Counted from the stretch's first letter, positions 47,553-58,979 are shown. The stretch is DNA of 64,000 nt from Sipunculus nudus (GCA_026874595.1 CM049320.1:8311464-8375463); one strand, 5' to 3'. Translations and numbers: made by a program. The notes: generated from the sequence alone by a model not told the origin.

Positions 47553-49129
47553 TCACTTCCATGTATGATTTAAGATGGGCTGATGTTTAACTACGTATGG
47601 TTCTGGTTAGAATCAACAGAAAATCCATAGCCCAATTTCTTACCCATGATCATTTGGCAAAAGACAAAATGCAACAGTTTCCTGGTAAGAATATAATATG
47701 TGGGTGTGATGGTTTGTGTATGTGTCAACCGATTATAAAATATACGTTAGAAGAATGAGCAACATAAGTGTTCATGTCCATCTAATTGTCCTAGACAGGT
47801 GCTAAATGCCAGATCGACATTTGACATATTCAAATATAAAATGTAACATTAAGAAATTACTTCTTCTTACCTACTTAAGTCTTAATATACAAGACGCGTG
47901 CCACAAGTCATACGGGAAAATGCACTGGGACGGCCATCTATCCTTTGCATCGATATCTTTGTAAACAGGTGATAATTTTTAACATTAGGATACGAGTGAT
48001 GAATTAACACAAAAGACATGTAAACGTGCAAACCAAAAAGTAAATCCAACCTCCAAGGTAACCAGTCATTTCCTGTGTCGCGTACAAGTTTGCTAAGCCG
48101 AGCGAGACATGCTTGTATACATTTGGTCAGAAAGTCAACAAAAATACAAGGGTATTTACCAATATGTTATAACGGGTTGAAACGGAATATTTTCCTCACA
48201 CATGGTAACTGTTTTTGGAAAAGTGTACAAATATATATAATTATTAGCTCAGCTGTGTTTTAATTGAAAACGTACCTGTAGGACGTGAGAAGTTGGCAAA
48301 ATTGACGAAAATATTTCTTACCATCTTTACTGCTATAGTCACTGCTAGACTTTACACAATATGTCTCTATGACAGGTAGTAAGTCTCCTTTATAACATGT
48401 CAATGGGGCAAAATGTAGCAATAATACAACCGTCTCGTCAATGTTGCCAATGACGGACTTTTAAAGTTTTTTTCCTAACGGATATGCTTTTAGCTTTCTT
48501 TTACTTTATGTATATAGATTGGTTTTCATAATGAAAAGGGTCGCCATGTCTGATCTTGAATTAGAAGCAAGTTTTCTTCCAAGGCCCACGAGACCACATC
48601 TTAACATTTACAATATGTTATTGTCAATTATTGTCAAAATCTAGTTTTATTCCACTACATTAACTTCACATTTGATAACAGTTCAATGTCTTCCGATCGC
48701 AAATGTACCCTTATTGTTTCTGTCCCAACTTAGCGAGACGGCTAAACTAAACGTCCCCTACCATGGCGCCAGGCCTTGACGCATTTCCGTTTTTCAATAA
48801 TTGTGTATTGTATTCACGACTGTAGTGTAGGCGGAGCTCTCTGAGTACAGCGTGACGGCCATATTAACGTATTATCACATGACTTTCTCTCTGTTTTGAG
48901 GGTATCGATGACCTGATTATCAGCAAATATCCATCCAAGGTGTGGCACTGGGATCCGGATTCTAAATAAAATCTGGATATAGATGCTTCTATTACATTGA
49001 CGTATCCCATAATTAAGTTAGTGAATATTTGGCTACTCTTCATTTACCCCTAATTATAAACAATGCAGTTTGCTGACTGGACTTTTAAGTAAAACTCTTA
49101 ATATTAAACATGTTAATCTAGAAACCTGC
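47553..49129. other. Stretch with no supported gene
   Basis: A 62-codon plus frame at 48075-48263 has no splice support. A short minus-strand ATG frame near 48805-48870 (MAVTLYSESSAYTTVV) has CpG codons but ends after 22 codons. I call neither. Confidence 0.4.
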
Positions 49130-49372
49130 GTTCTAATGAGTGCAAGCCTCCGCCATTCCCTTTAACGGCCCATATTTGCATAAATGACCCTATAATTGTG
49201 AAAATAATTTGATGACGTACCTGGATCCGGATCAGTTACCGGAACCACAGCGAAATCTTATCGATTCGTCATTGGTCCATTACCGGGTCGAAATGCCCTG
49301 AAAGTTTCATGCGATTCCGTTCGTGTGTGAACAAACACACACACAAACAGGAATGAACTCACACCTTCCTTG
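49130..49372 (-). repeat. GGCGGAGG-type interspersed repeat, copy 3
   Basis: On the minus strand: AAGGAAGGTGTGAGTTCATT, then a CCTGTTTGTGTGTGTG tract, GCATGAAACTTTCAGGGC, CCAATGACGAATCGATAAG, GGATCCAGGTACGTCATC, and the terminus AATGGCGGAGGCTTGCACTC. This is the most complete copy at its right end. Confidence 0.75.
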
Positions 49373-51778
49373 TAAACACAACTACTGCCTTGCGAAAAAG
49401 GAAGTTAGAGACAAAAGTTGAAGCGTAAAAACATTTTATCTTTCAAAGGAAGAACAAAATAATATTCAGGTTTAACAAGGACACGTTTGCATTTGAGATA
49501 TACAAGTTAATGTCCTGTTTGAGTGCTCTTTCATTTTTAATCATGTCACAAATGATCCCATTGTTTAATCAAAGCTTTTCCAGACGTCCTTGTCCAAAGC
49601 AAATTAAAAATTAAACAGAAATGTCTAGTCCACAAAACAATGGAAGGCCGCTTAGCCAGAACCTAGGCGAGTGCTATAAATAGCCCAGAGGATTGATGGC
49701 TAACTGAAAATAGGAGACGCTGAAGAGGCGGACGTGGCACATCAATGTGTGTGGGAAAGAAGACATAGGAACTGAAGCGGCCTGAGGCCATGCTTGATAT
49801 GATATGATCAAACCAGCCTTAACAATTGAACTCTTTTTGTTTTTTTTTTACAGTAAACTCTTTATACTGCCACTGTACCATGATTACCACATATTCGAGG
49901 TTACTGGACTTTTCCCCCCAGGATGCTGAAAAATAAAGCACCATTCATAGCGTAATGACAAATTTTATCCTCACATAAAACAACACTGACTTCAGGCCAA
50001 CGTTCCCACTATTAAAACATATAGGAAGTCTTTATTGTGAAGTAACTTTTTAATAATTTATTTACCCATAGAAAGATTGGCAATAACGGAAAATAATTTT
50101 AAAAACACACATTAAAAACAAACATTTTGGTTCTATTTATATTTGTAATTATTTTTATTATATTTTATTTGACGGTTCATTTTGCGAAAACAAATCCATT
50201 TAAAGAAATAATAAAGATTCAATCCATTTGACAACACAGGTGGTGTTCCCCTACCCCGCACGTACATACTGTCTACAAAATGGTATGTTTATGTTCCACT
50301 TAACTAAACTCAATTACACTGATACTGAAAAACCTTTCAATGATACAACATGTAACAGGGCTTCCAAAAGGAAGGAAAATAAATAAAAAATTTGAAGGGT
50401 TTTGGAAAATAGCATTTTTTTTTATTTTACATCAGTTTCGTATCATAATATGATAAGATGTTGCGCAATAATATCATTATTTGAATAGCGTAAAATCTGA
50501 GGCCAGTTATCAGCAGAGGGTTAACTCGATTGACTGTTTTTTTTTAGTTAGTCGGCAATAGTCAGTAACTGTTATAAGGGCCAACTTTGATCTTCTCGGT
50601 CAAGAATTTTGCAGGTCCGGTTGGACGCTTGGATCCCGAAAACCGAGCATCAGAGTCAGAATTCATGCGTCGCAGACGCTTACCCCGCGCAATTCTAACC
50701 AAATATAAAAGGATTATTCTTATAATGTTAAGTTGCTAACGAAGATCCTGATAAATTATTGCCGATAACCGAAGATGGCGCATAAGATAAGGAAAATTAA
50801 ATAAGAAATGTTAATACCTCTTAAAGGTACATAAACACTTCTTAATATTATGTGTATTATTTCATGCGATTAGTTCTTTTAAGAAGATTGCATAGGTTTC
50901 ACCGCAAAACCATCCAGGTATATGGACTTACTGATTCAAATTCACTTATGCTTTGCCCTACTGATCGCGCCCGGTTCACGTTTATTTCGACTTTTGTACG
51001 AGAGTAAGCAAACTATTTTAGAATGATATCGGCTGATATCAAATATTTTACGAAGGAACACTATACTTCATGCATAGTTAATATATCTGGTAAGAAAACA
51101 GCGTCAAGTCTTCGTTTCGCTGAACCGGTTTTGAAATTTTCTGGGATCGCGCATGTATACACACATACTAAGTAAAACTAAAACTGCGGTCGTGATTGTT
51201 TTGGTCACTCTGTGTCATTTTATTCTTTGACGAGACTATAAAGTCTTTATACATCACTTGAGCGGTGTTCTTTGGGCTAGTGATGCTGGTATTAATTGCC
51301 GTAAGCTGACTGCCACAACCTGATATTGATAGACTGTCAGACGTTCACCATGGTGGTGACTAATTAATGCGCTTCCGTCTCAGATGCTCATTATAACTTA
51401 ATTAGTGGCGCTATTTTGCAATCATCAGCATCTGAATAAAACAGATGGATCTTTTCGTGAGAGTTTTGAAGTGTCAGCGATGATTGAAGCCTTTGTCAAG
51501 CACTTTAAGGAAAAAATAACAAAGTGATAACATCGTGTTATTGTGAAATGATATTAATTTATTAAATGCCATTCTCATTTGAAATGAAATCGTTAAAGCT
51601 CACACATAAACACACACAAAAAAAAATTAAAAGCAATTCATCTTTGTTCAAGATTTTATCAAGTTCTTCTTTACATAACCTCGTTTTGAATTGTCACTTA
51701 GTAGACTTTTTTCATCGTTTGGCAACTTTGAAAGTTTACTTCCTGCAGGTATAGACATTTTGTCGGATGGTAGTTTGT
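49373..51778. other. Stretch with no supported gene; possible tRNA-like block
   Basis: A TATAAATAG at about 49675 stands alone without coding context. Near 50610-50700 the minus strand reads GCGCGGGGTAAGCGTCTGCG and, about 40 bases on, GGTTTTCGGGATCC. This resembles the A and B boxes of a worn tRNA-derived SINE head, but the B box is poor. The rest is AT-rich and unrecognised. Confidence 0.35.
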
Positions 51779-52098
51779 TGCCTTTGCCAGGAGGGTAGGC
51801 GTTCATCCCTGTTTGTGTGTGTGTTTGTATGTTCTGTTCACTACTTAACTCACGCAATCAATACCCAAATCTCGTTAAATTGTCAGGTTATTTCGGGAAT
51901 GGGCCAATGAAGAATCGATTAGATTTTGTAGATCCAGCGCATTATCTGGATTCTGGAACGTCATCAAGGAATATTTACAAATGTAGTCACTTAAGCACGA
52001 ATGAACCTGGCAATATTGGCCGAATAAGTGAGTGCAAACACGGTTTCACGAGTATCCAGCAATAGGGCCCTCAACATCGCGGAGGCTTGCATTCCTAA
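51779..52098 (+). repeat. GGCGGAGG-type interspersed repeat, copy 4
   Basis: Begins TGCCTTTGCCAGGAGGGTAG, then CCCTGTTTGTGTGTGTG, TTATTTCGGGAATGGGCC, GAAGAATCGATTAGATTTTG, ATTCTGGAACGTCATCAAGG, TTTACAAATGTAGTCAC, and ends GCGGAGGCTTGCATTC. Both ends are intact, so this copy defines the unit as about 320 bp. The frames at 51648-52065 are shadows. Confidence 0.78.
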
Positions 52099-52193
52099 GA
52101 ACGCAGAATTCTAGTTTGCAGTATTGTTTTGAACTAACTTTATATTACAAATGACGCTTGAGGTATTAGCAAAGAATAAGGTACTTTTACATT
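52099..52193. other. Short spacer
   Basis: About 95 bases of unrecognised AT-rich DNA between a short repeat and the LINE 3' tail. Confidence 0.5.
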
Positions 52194-53290
52194 TTTATTT
52201 ATTTATTTATACATAAATTTTACCAGGATGGCCCATTCAGCTTGTTCAGCTGTTTTTATAGGGTCCTTGAATTATCACAGAGAAATATACATTCACAAAG
52301 AGATATACATTACATGCTCACATTTATACAGTCATGGAAATAAAATAATGATCTAAACATATACATATTTAAAATACTAAGATTGCTAAATATGACACAA
52401 TTATAAACATATAGAATTATAAAAGTCGATGTGTAACTAAAATTCTTAGCTTTATTCATGGAAATCATTGTTGTAAAGAATTGTATGGTTGTTTAAAAGG
52501 CTTAACATCAGTGACGTGTCTTAAATCATTTGGAAGTTGATTTCAATTTGCGTACCTGCATAACGAAAGCTTCATTTAAACCTGCCAGTTCTTGGTTTTA
52601 CGATGGCAAGATTGCCACTGGCCGTATGTCGTGTGTTATACGGGTTACGTGCCTATTTTAGGCCACGTCTAAAAGTAGGAGGTGCATCACCAAATAAACA
52701 TTTAAAAACTAAAAGATTTATATTATGGTGATATCTCTGTTCCACGGTCATCCAACCTAGCTAAATGATTAGTGATGTTAGATAAGTATTTATATCGGAG
52801 TTTTTGTTTTTCAACAATACGAGCCGCTTTATTTTGGAGTCTCTGGAATTGTGACTTGTACAATTTCAAGCCTTCAACCAAAACAAAAATGCAGTTGACA
52901 ATGTGGCTTTGAATAAGAGAATGATATATAGGTATAGTCGGTAAAGGTCATGTAATTTTGTGATCATTTTATCGTAAATATAATCCACATGATCTTTCCC
53001 TTTTAAGTGGGAGTCGACGATCAAGCCCAAAAGTTCTGAAAAGTTTTTCAGGAATTAATGTAACATTATTATTGTTAATATTTTTAGTAAAATTAGAGTT
53101 ATGACTGAATATCACATTACTTGATGTAGTAGGGTTGATACATAAATGATTTACGCTGAACCATTTTAGGGTAATGTCATTTACTTTGTAAATTGCAGAT
53201 CGCATTATCGACAGAATCAGCACAGGTTAGCAATGTTATATCGTCAGCTTAAAGTATACACTTATTATTCATATAACTCGGGATATATAT
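52194..53290 (-). pseudogene. LINE 3' half (CR1/Jockey-like), degraded
   Basis: On the minus strand motif C survives as ADDITLLT (53248-53225), preceded by TAA (53249-53251) in place of the YADD tyrosine. Downstream come LKWFSVNHLCIN, then GLIVDSHLKGKDHVDYIYDKM, LQNKAARIVEK, INLLVFKCLFGDAPPTF, and RHTASGNLAIVKPRTGRF with SFRYAGTQ. This is the standard order of the thumb and C-terminal region of CR1/Jockey-type reverse transcriptases. The 3' end carries a (TAAA)n tail (TTTATTTATT on the plus strand, 52194-52212). Stops and frameshifts are numerous. The upstream part is missing, and the solo LTR begins within a few bases of the break. Confidence 0.8.
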
Positions 53291-53292
53291 AT

Positions 53293-54136
53293 TGTAACAG
53301 AAACCCCTTTTATTGTGTGCAGCGGTCTTACAGATGGTTGTTTTATTGAGCACACGGATGTTCCATGTGTTGTTACCATTTTGTTTGTGTACTACACGTA
53401 GCTCGTTTTGTAGCGGCTTCGCCTTGCCGGATGTTACAGGCTCGGTTTAATCCGCGTTGGTTGAACCCTAGAAACACAGCTTTCTTTCTTCTAGTATGTT
53501 CATTGAAGGTGTGTACGGTGTTAGATTCTTTAGATTGTTCGAGCAATGGAAGGTTCTCGGCTGGAGGTGAGAAATTATAAATAGGGGGCTGTGTTCTGGA
53601 GCCGGGAGAGGGGTGAAAGAGTGTTCCAGCGGACACGTAAGCGTGTTAGTCAGTGAGTTGGACCTATCCGATTATCCAGTAATTTCAGAGATTCTACTAT
53701 TACTAACACTTTACAATTTATTGCTGCCTGTCTCAAGTTACTTTCTGGATTGTTACAAGAGCTTTACATTGGACTGTTATTCTCCGAGAGAATTTGTGTG
53801 AACCTTTTTATCCGGCTTATACATTTTAAAGAACTTGTCGCTGTGACAGTGGTGGTATCCAGGTAGTGTGCACTTTTTTTTTACTGTGTGATTGTATTGA
53901 TTTGCTGTTATACTGCTGTTATACTGTGTGATTGTATTGATTTAGTGTTTTGTAATGTTAGGGTTGTTTTAAGAATAAATTATAGTTATTTGTTAACAAA
54001 AAACATTGACTTCTTTATTCATTCCCCTAGACATTTCACGTTGCCTAGTGTTACAGAATCTGATTTTTTTTTATCTCCTTGACAAAATTTATGTTCGTCA
54101 CGCATGCGTGATCTTTTGATATTAGGTTCCGTAACA
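53293..54136 (+). mobile_element. Solo LTR, family A, copy 3
   Basis: This 844-bp unit starts TGTAACAG, ends CCGTAACA and is flanked by ATAT on both sides (53289-53292 and 54137-54140), an exact 4-bp duplication in AT-rich DNA. TATAAATA lies at 53576-53583, followed by GGGGGCTGTG, and AATAAA at 53974-53979. It is highly similar to copy 1 over most of its length except a replaced stretch around 53680-53740. Frames inside it (53365-54082) are not genes. Confidence 0.85.
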
Positions 54137-54140
54137 ATAT

Positions 54141-54506
54141 ATATATATATAGCTGTTTTTCTCCGAGAAACCTATTTTGATTCCCTAAAATTCCATGCCA
54201 AGTTCAATCTTTATTCATGTCTTTGTTGACACACAGGATGGCTTAGAACTGTACAACATCAGAGACCTTTCATTTATTGTTCCGAGTGAAAGAGATATCT
54301 GAACCTCAAAAGTCTGGCGTTCTCATTTTTCAAATTATGTCTTTGTTGGAGAGACAAAAAGACATGTCATTCTATAATACATCAATCTTTTCTAGCCTCT
54401 TGAGCCTGATATGTTCAACTATCTATACTCGACCTCTATTTGACAGCTGATTAGTTTTATAAATCCTAGTTATGTGGTTTCTCTTTGTCCTTTGTATTTT
54501 ACTGAG
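54141..54506. other. Stretch with no supported gene
   Basis: Probable intron if the next exon is real. Its last 35 bases are a strong pyrimidine tract (TTTCTCTTTGTCCTTTG). Confidence 0.4.
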
Positions 54507-54658
54507 GTCGATACAATGGTATAGAAAACGCTGACGACATGGGGCCTTTGACAAAACCCCGCAAAGCCTCTCTACGAAAAGAGGAAGGAATAACGCCGCC
54601 ACGTCCGTTGGACAAAGAAGACATCTTTAGAGATAATGAAACTGAATTCTCTTCATAG
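54507..54658 (+). CDS. Candidate terminal coding exon, unrecognised
   Basis: A long pyrimidine tract and ACTGAG precede 54507. After two bases the frame reads RYNGIENADDMGPLTKPRKA, then SLRKEEGITPPRPLDKED, then IFRDNETEFSS, and stops with TAG at 54656-54658. It is rich in charged residues and coding-like, with an RKAS basic-serine motif and a proline cluster, like a cytoplasmic or secreted tail. AATAAA follows 25 bases after the stop. Two leading bases fit the donor at 45923. The minus strand is also open here (54499-54696), so the strand is not proven. Product unknown. Confidence 0.4.
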
Positions 54659-54682
54659 ACGAAATGAATCTGTTTAAAATTC

Positions 54683-54688
54683 AATAAA
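54683..54688 (+). promoter_or_regulatory. Possible polyadenylation signal (AATAAA)
   Basis: Lies 25 bases past the stop of the candidate terminal exon at 54507-54658, implying a very short 3' UTR. Confidence 0.35.
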
Positions 54689-54699
54689 ACAACCATGGT

Positions 54700-56509
54700 C
54701 TCATTATTTTACCAGCTATAATAACATTTTTAGTGACAATCTTTCTGCTTCTTCAAACGTACTTTGTGTAGATAGACCTCAGCTTTCATCACAAGGATAG
54801 TCACACAGATCTTTCACACTCTTGAAAGACGAAGGATACTGAACTCTGTGAATCAAAATTCTGTCTCCGCGCTTGATGTAACGACATTTTTTTTTATCTA
54901 TTCTAGTTATCATGAGGCCGCTGGTGGTGTCAATCACGAGGTCAAAAATAGATGTTTTGTTCAATTACGGTCTTGCCTGTTATTGACCTGTTTTGACACT
55001 GCACAAGAGTAACAGGCGTGGCTTGTCAGAAGGATTGAAATCTAACCTTTTGCTTGGTAGAAAAATAACCCAAAATAAAACAAGTACATATGAGATAAGC
55101 GTTATGAGCTTTGCAGCTACTTGTTTATAATATGCGAGATCAACAGTTAGGCAAACTTAGTATTGATAGAGAAAATTAACAATAAATATACTGAATATCG
55201 ACGTTTCTGACAATACAGACTTCACAAGTTGGTATCAGAGACATATCAGATTTCTGTTTCTTTTTCAATATATCGCACGTAAAATATTAAAACAGAGAAC
55301 GTGAGAGTCCATCATGATAATTCTTAGCAAAGTAAGTACAGCTTTATGAAAATGCATTTGACACGCACCCTGTATGTTGTCTTTATGAAGGCAATCACCC
55401 TTCCGTTAGAGGTGTTTATACTCAAAACATATGTCTTCCTATTGGGCGCTGTTGGATGGCCGGGACTACTTGGCAACTTAATCCTGGACAGGAGCGCTAT
55501 TTCAGTCCTTTGATTCCATACCCTCATAATCAACGTAGTGTTATTTTATCAATAATCGGCCAAAGGACAAATACCGATAACGTAATGATGGAAAGAGAGG
55601 TGAAAATTTTGAAATAAAGAATGCAACATATAAACGATATCAGTAATTAAATAGTCAAATTTTCTTGAAGCTCTGAAATAAGTGAAAGTTAAAATCTGAC
55701 ATTGACAGATTGTTCATTCATTCTATGTACAGATTTAAGAGATATCAGCAAAATGCAACCTTCAGTATGAAAGCCGTATTTACCTACCATCTTAAAGCAA
55801 CGACTTCAATTAAATTAGTCTAACGCCCTCCCTCTCTCTCCTCCTCTCTTTCTCTCTCTCTCAAACACACACGCACTCACTCTAACTGACAGTGACAAAT
55901 GTTGACTCTCCGGTTAACATCCGGTATGCTGGGTTAAACTTTCTACCCCGAGTTGGATCAGTCGCAGTTATGAAGACTTGGATGATTGTATGTATATCCG
56001 TATCTACCACAAGAAGCGAAAGAGATGAGGCGTCGATGGTTCTAATGGCGCCGGGTACAAGTCTATCCTAATAATCTCAGCCGTACCTGAGACTTTTCAG
56101 GTGGTTTTAATTAGGAGTGGCTGGCCCCTCCTTAAATCGGGGTAACAGGGGCACAAAGGAAGCCTATGTTTATGTCTTACGGAAGGCATTGAAATGATCG
56201 TTAGGAGGTATATACTGTGTATCCGTTTTATTCCGACGGAAGGTCCTATAGGTCCCATCAATCATGATGCAAAAACAACATTTTAGAAGAAAATTATACC
56301 AAAACAAAGCACGATATCATTGATCTGATTGGCCAGTGCTGATATATTTCTAACATGGTGGGCGCAAAATGTTCGTTCTCCTTTGATAAATTAAGGCCTA
56401 CGTATGGCGTTAGACAAGCATATGCTTAGAGGAAATGCTTAAATGCTTTAAAATGAGAGAAAACTATTACTGTGACAGAAAATGATGATATTTAATATAA
56501 TTTCTACAG
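54700..56509. other. Stretch with open frames that I do not call as exons
   Basis: Minus-strand frames at 54779-54964 (SGLMITRIDKKKCRY) and 55324-55533 (RKTYVLSINTSNGRV) look coding-like. So do plus-strand frames at about 55338-55512 and 55882-56073 (the latter with MKTWMIVCISVSTTR). They overlap each other's complement or lack consistent splice phase, so strand and reality are undecided. CT-rich DNA lies at 55830-55865. Confidence 0.3.
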
Positions 56510-56722
56510 CAAGGAAATAAAACATTTGGATTCAGCGAAACATGAGAAAGAGGACCGTATAGAAAATAAAATAACGCCGGAAAATATTACCTCAACATCG
56601 TCTACCAAAGCGGAGAAAGTCAACAATCACCAGTTAAAATCGAGACTGATTGAAAACCTGTCCAGCCCACCAAGCAGATGTATGGTTCAGCTGCCAGGAC
56701 TCGTCACGTGTAGACCCTTTGG
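56510..56722 (+). CDS. Candidate internal exon, unrecognised
   Basis: The acceptor (AATATAATTTCTACAG) and donor (TTTGG then GTAACTG) are both good. The frame between them is open for 70 codons: KEIKHLDSAKHEKEDRIENK, then ITPENITSTSSTKAEKV, then LIENLSSPPSRCMVQLPG and LVTCRPF. CpG codons (GCG, CCG, TCG) are frequent in an AT-rich setting, which favours coding. It has two cysteines and a lysine/glutamate-rich first half. It ends with two bases of a codon, which fits the exon at 57829. I find no domain I can name. Confidence 0.4.
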
Positions 56723-57828
56723 GTAACTGTATGAAACAGGATAGGCGTATTGTCAGATAACAATACCAGTCATTTCTCTTTGTGTTGACAAAGTATTTCA
56801 GCTTTTAAAATGCGGAGCACCCTTGCTGAAACCAAGTGGAAGCAATAAGTTGAATTAGGCATCGGTTAAACATGTCTGTATTTCAAGAACTGAAGGAATT
56901 TATGTCTTATTTTAAAGTCATTGTAATTTCTGTTACTCTAATAAATTTTGAGTGATCTTGAGGAATATTTTTCCTGAAAAGACTTTGGCATGTGCAGTTT
57001 TGAATGTTGCTCTCCTAACAGCTGTTAGGCAAATAGCTTGTCCTGCAAAAAAATGTCAATTTTTTACCCCAGGGGGTTGTCTGTTCAGGTTACTGATATG
57101 ATATATTATTTCAATCAATCACGTGAAAGATACGAGATTTATTAGATGAAATCAATCTGATTTACTAAGAATTAATAATCGTACGGCCGTTGATTCAGCA
57201 ATTTAATTTATGCGTTAAAACAGGTCCTTTCAGCATAACCAGTCTGAACTCTTCTCAGCTTATATAAGTTTAAAAAACTTGCATTGGTCCACAATTCAAA
57301 AGTGGTTTTACATTCTCAGACTCATCCCGCTCTTGACCACTCTATACCAGATAGATAAAAATAGCGGACCTGCTTCTGCCTAGTGTCGTGAAGCCTTCCT
57401 CACAGCAGCTTCAGTCAATTTATCTTCACGAGGGGGGGGGGGGGGTGACTTGTAAGAGTGGAAGAGTAATGACCCACCCTTTTCATAAACACCCACTCAA
57501 ATATATATATATATATATATTATAATTATCTTTGTGACACATGTCAAATTTATAACAATCAAGTATAAGGTTTTGAAAATAAGGTATTATGTTTCCAGTA
57601 TATGCTCATTCTAAAGCAGGTTGAGACATATAATATTTCATAATAAACTCAAAAATGGAACCAAACTCCATAATTCATATTATTAATAAAAAGGAATTTC
57701 ATTTGTAAAATAAAAATATTATTCTCTGAATATCAGGGGAGATGATTATTTTGACCATCCACCCTTGCTACAAAATGGGGGGCTTCAAACGACAAAAGTA
57801 TGTATTTATTTGTGAATATATTTTTTAG
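56723..57828. other. Probable intron or intergenic DNA; G run and (AT)n
   Basis: A run of 14 G lies at 57432-57445 and an AT run at 57501-57522. No other recognised content. It would be a 1.1 kb intron if the flanking exons are joined. Confidence 0.45.
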
Positions 57829-58016
57829 GAAAATTATTTTACCCAACACCCCCTTGTTTTCTAAATCACACGACAGGGATTCATATTTTTGTACCATCCC
57901 ACGCGGAAAGGTGACAACGGGTTTGATGTATAGCCTATCAGCGTCCAATTTACTTACACAATCCTGCACAACCCCCTCCTCTCAGCTGGATTGCAGTGGC
58001 GACAAAATAGCCTTCG
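57829..58016 (+). CDS. Candidate internal exon, unrecognised
   Basis: The acceptor (GAATATATTTTTTAG) and donor (CCTTCG then GTAAGATT) are good. The frame continues from 56722 in the correct phase (GG plus G gives glycine), then reads KIILPNTPLFSKSHDRDSYF, then CTIPRGKVTTGLMYSLS, then CTTPSSQLDCSGDKIAF. Three cysteines and many S/T residues suggest an extracellular or lumenal part, but this is only an impression. It ends with one base of a codon. I could not find a following exon. The minus strand is also open over 57733-57969. Confidence 0.38.
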
Positions 58017-58283
58017 GTAAGATTTTGCTATAATCTCCAGCAAGGCTAAGCAGACTTGGCGAAGAAATCCCTTCGGTGGTTGACAAATCTGGCATGAGCA
58101 CTCTAATCAAACGACAAATCTATTTGTGTAACGTGGTGAACAGACGTGTACAGGTGCACAGGAATGTTCTATAAGTTTTAGACGCATACTTGGCCTAAGC
58201 TTCTTAGGAATTAAAGATAACCTTATCTACCTCACCGATCACCCCACCACAAAAATATATTAAGATGGCATAAACGCTTGCTG

Positions 58284-58345
<62 letters not shown>

Positions 58346-58936
58346 TTTAATTGTCACATGGTATATATATAATCTGTCCTTTTTTGAACAACCACCTGTC
58401 TTATCAGACCACCCTTGATTGAACCGAAAGCATTCGCTTTGGGTATAACTGACCTGTCTAATAAGACCTCTTTGGCTAGTCCCACTGGTGGTCCTATCAC
58501 ACAGGTTTCATTATATATATATATATATATACTTTGTCTGTGCGTTTGTGTTTGTGTGGTTTATATGCTTAAGGTAAACTGAACTGCTAAACATTTGTGT
58601 GAAACCATACGCCATGCCACCTCATATCGTCCCCCTTCCTAACAATGTATAGCATTTCCTAACGGTTGAGAAGTACATGAAGGATTGCGTTGGATCAATG
58701 GTAGCTGTCTTTCTGCAGCAGGTGCTGATGGTATGAAGTCGTGTGGCCAAGAGCGCGGAGGGAGCTGTAAAAGAACGTCGTAATCACCTGAGGTGAGAAG
58801 AATCGCGATAGAAGGTCATCGTGGTCCTTCGGAAAAACTGGCAAACTTTACCACAATATGTGAAAAACACGTATAAAGATGTCTCATGGACGTTGTAACC
58901 TGTAAAAAATCCTTTCGGTAAGAAAACGGTAGACTG

Positions 58937-58937
<1 letters not shown>
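58017..58937. other. Stretch with no supported gene; two (AT)n tracts
   Basis: AT runs at 58287-58340 and 58512-58531. No exon with good splice sites was found. Confidence 0.45.
58287..58340. repeat. (AT)n microsatellite
   Basis: Pure AT run of about 54 bp. Confidence 0.97.

Positions 58938-58979
<42 letters not shown>

Noticed and set aside
49670-49685. TATAAATAG as a host promoter
   Set aside because: It stands alone; no coding start or initiator context follows, and such motifs are common in AT-rich DNA.
54779-55533. Minus-strand frames that loosely recall a BRICHOS-type domain (SGLMITRIDKKKCRYI)
   Set aside because: An in-frame TAA directly precedes the first, the splice signals and phases do not link the two, and the cysteine spacing is wrong for that family.
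55882-56073. 61-codon plus frame containing MKTWMIVCISVSTTR, a possible signal-peptide start
   Set aside because: No donor matches the phase of the next candidate exon, and the hydrophobic run is too short for a clear signal peptide.
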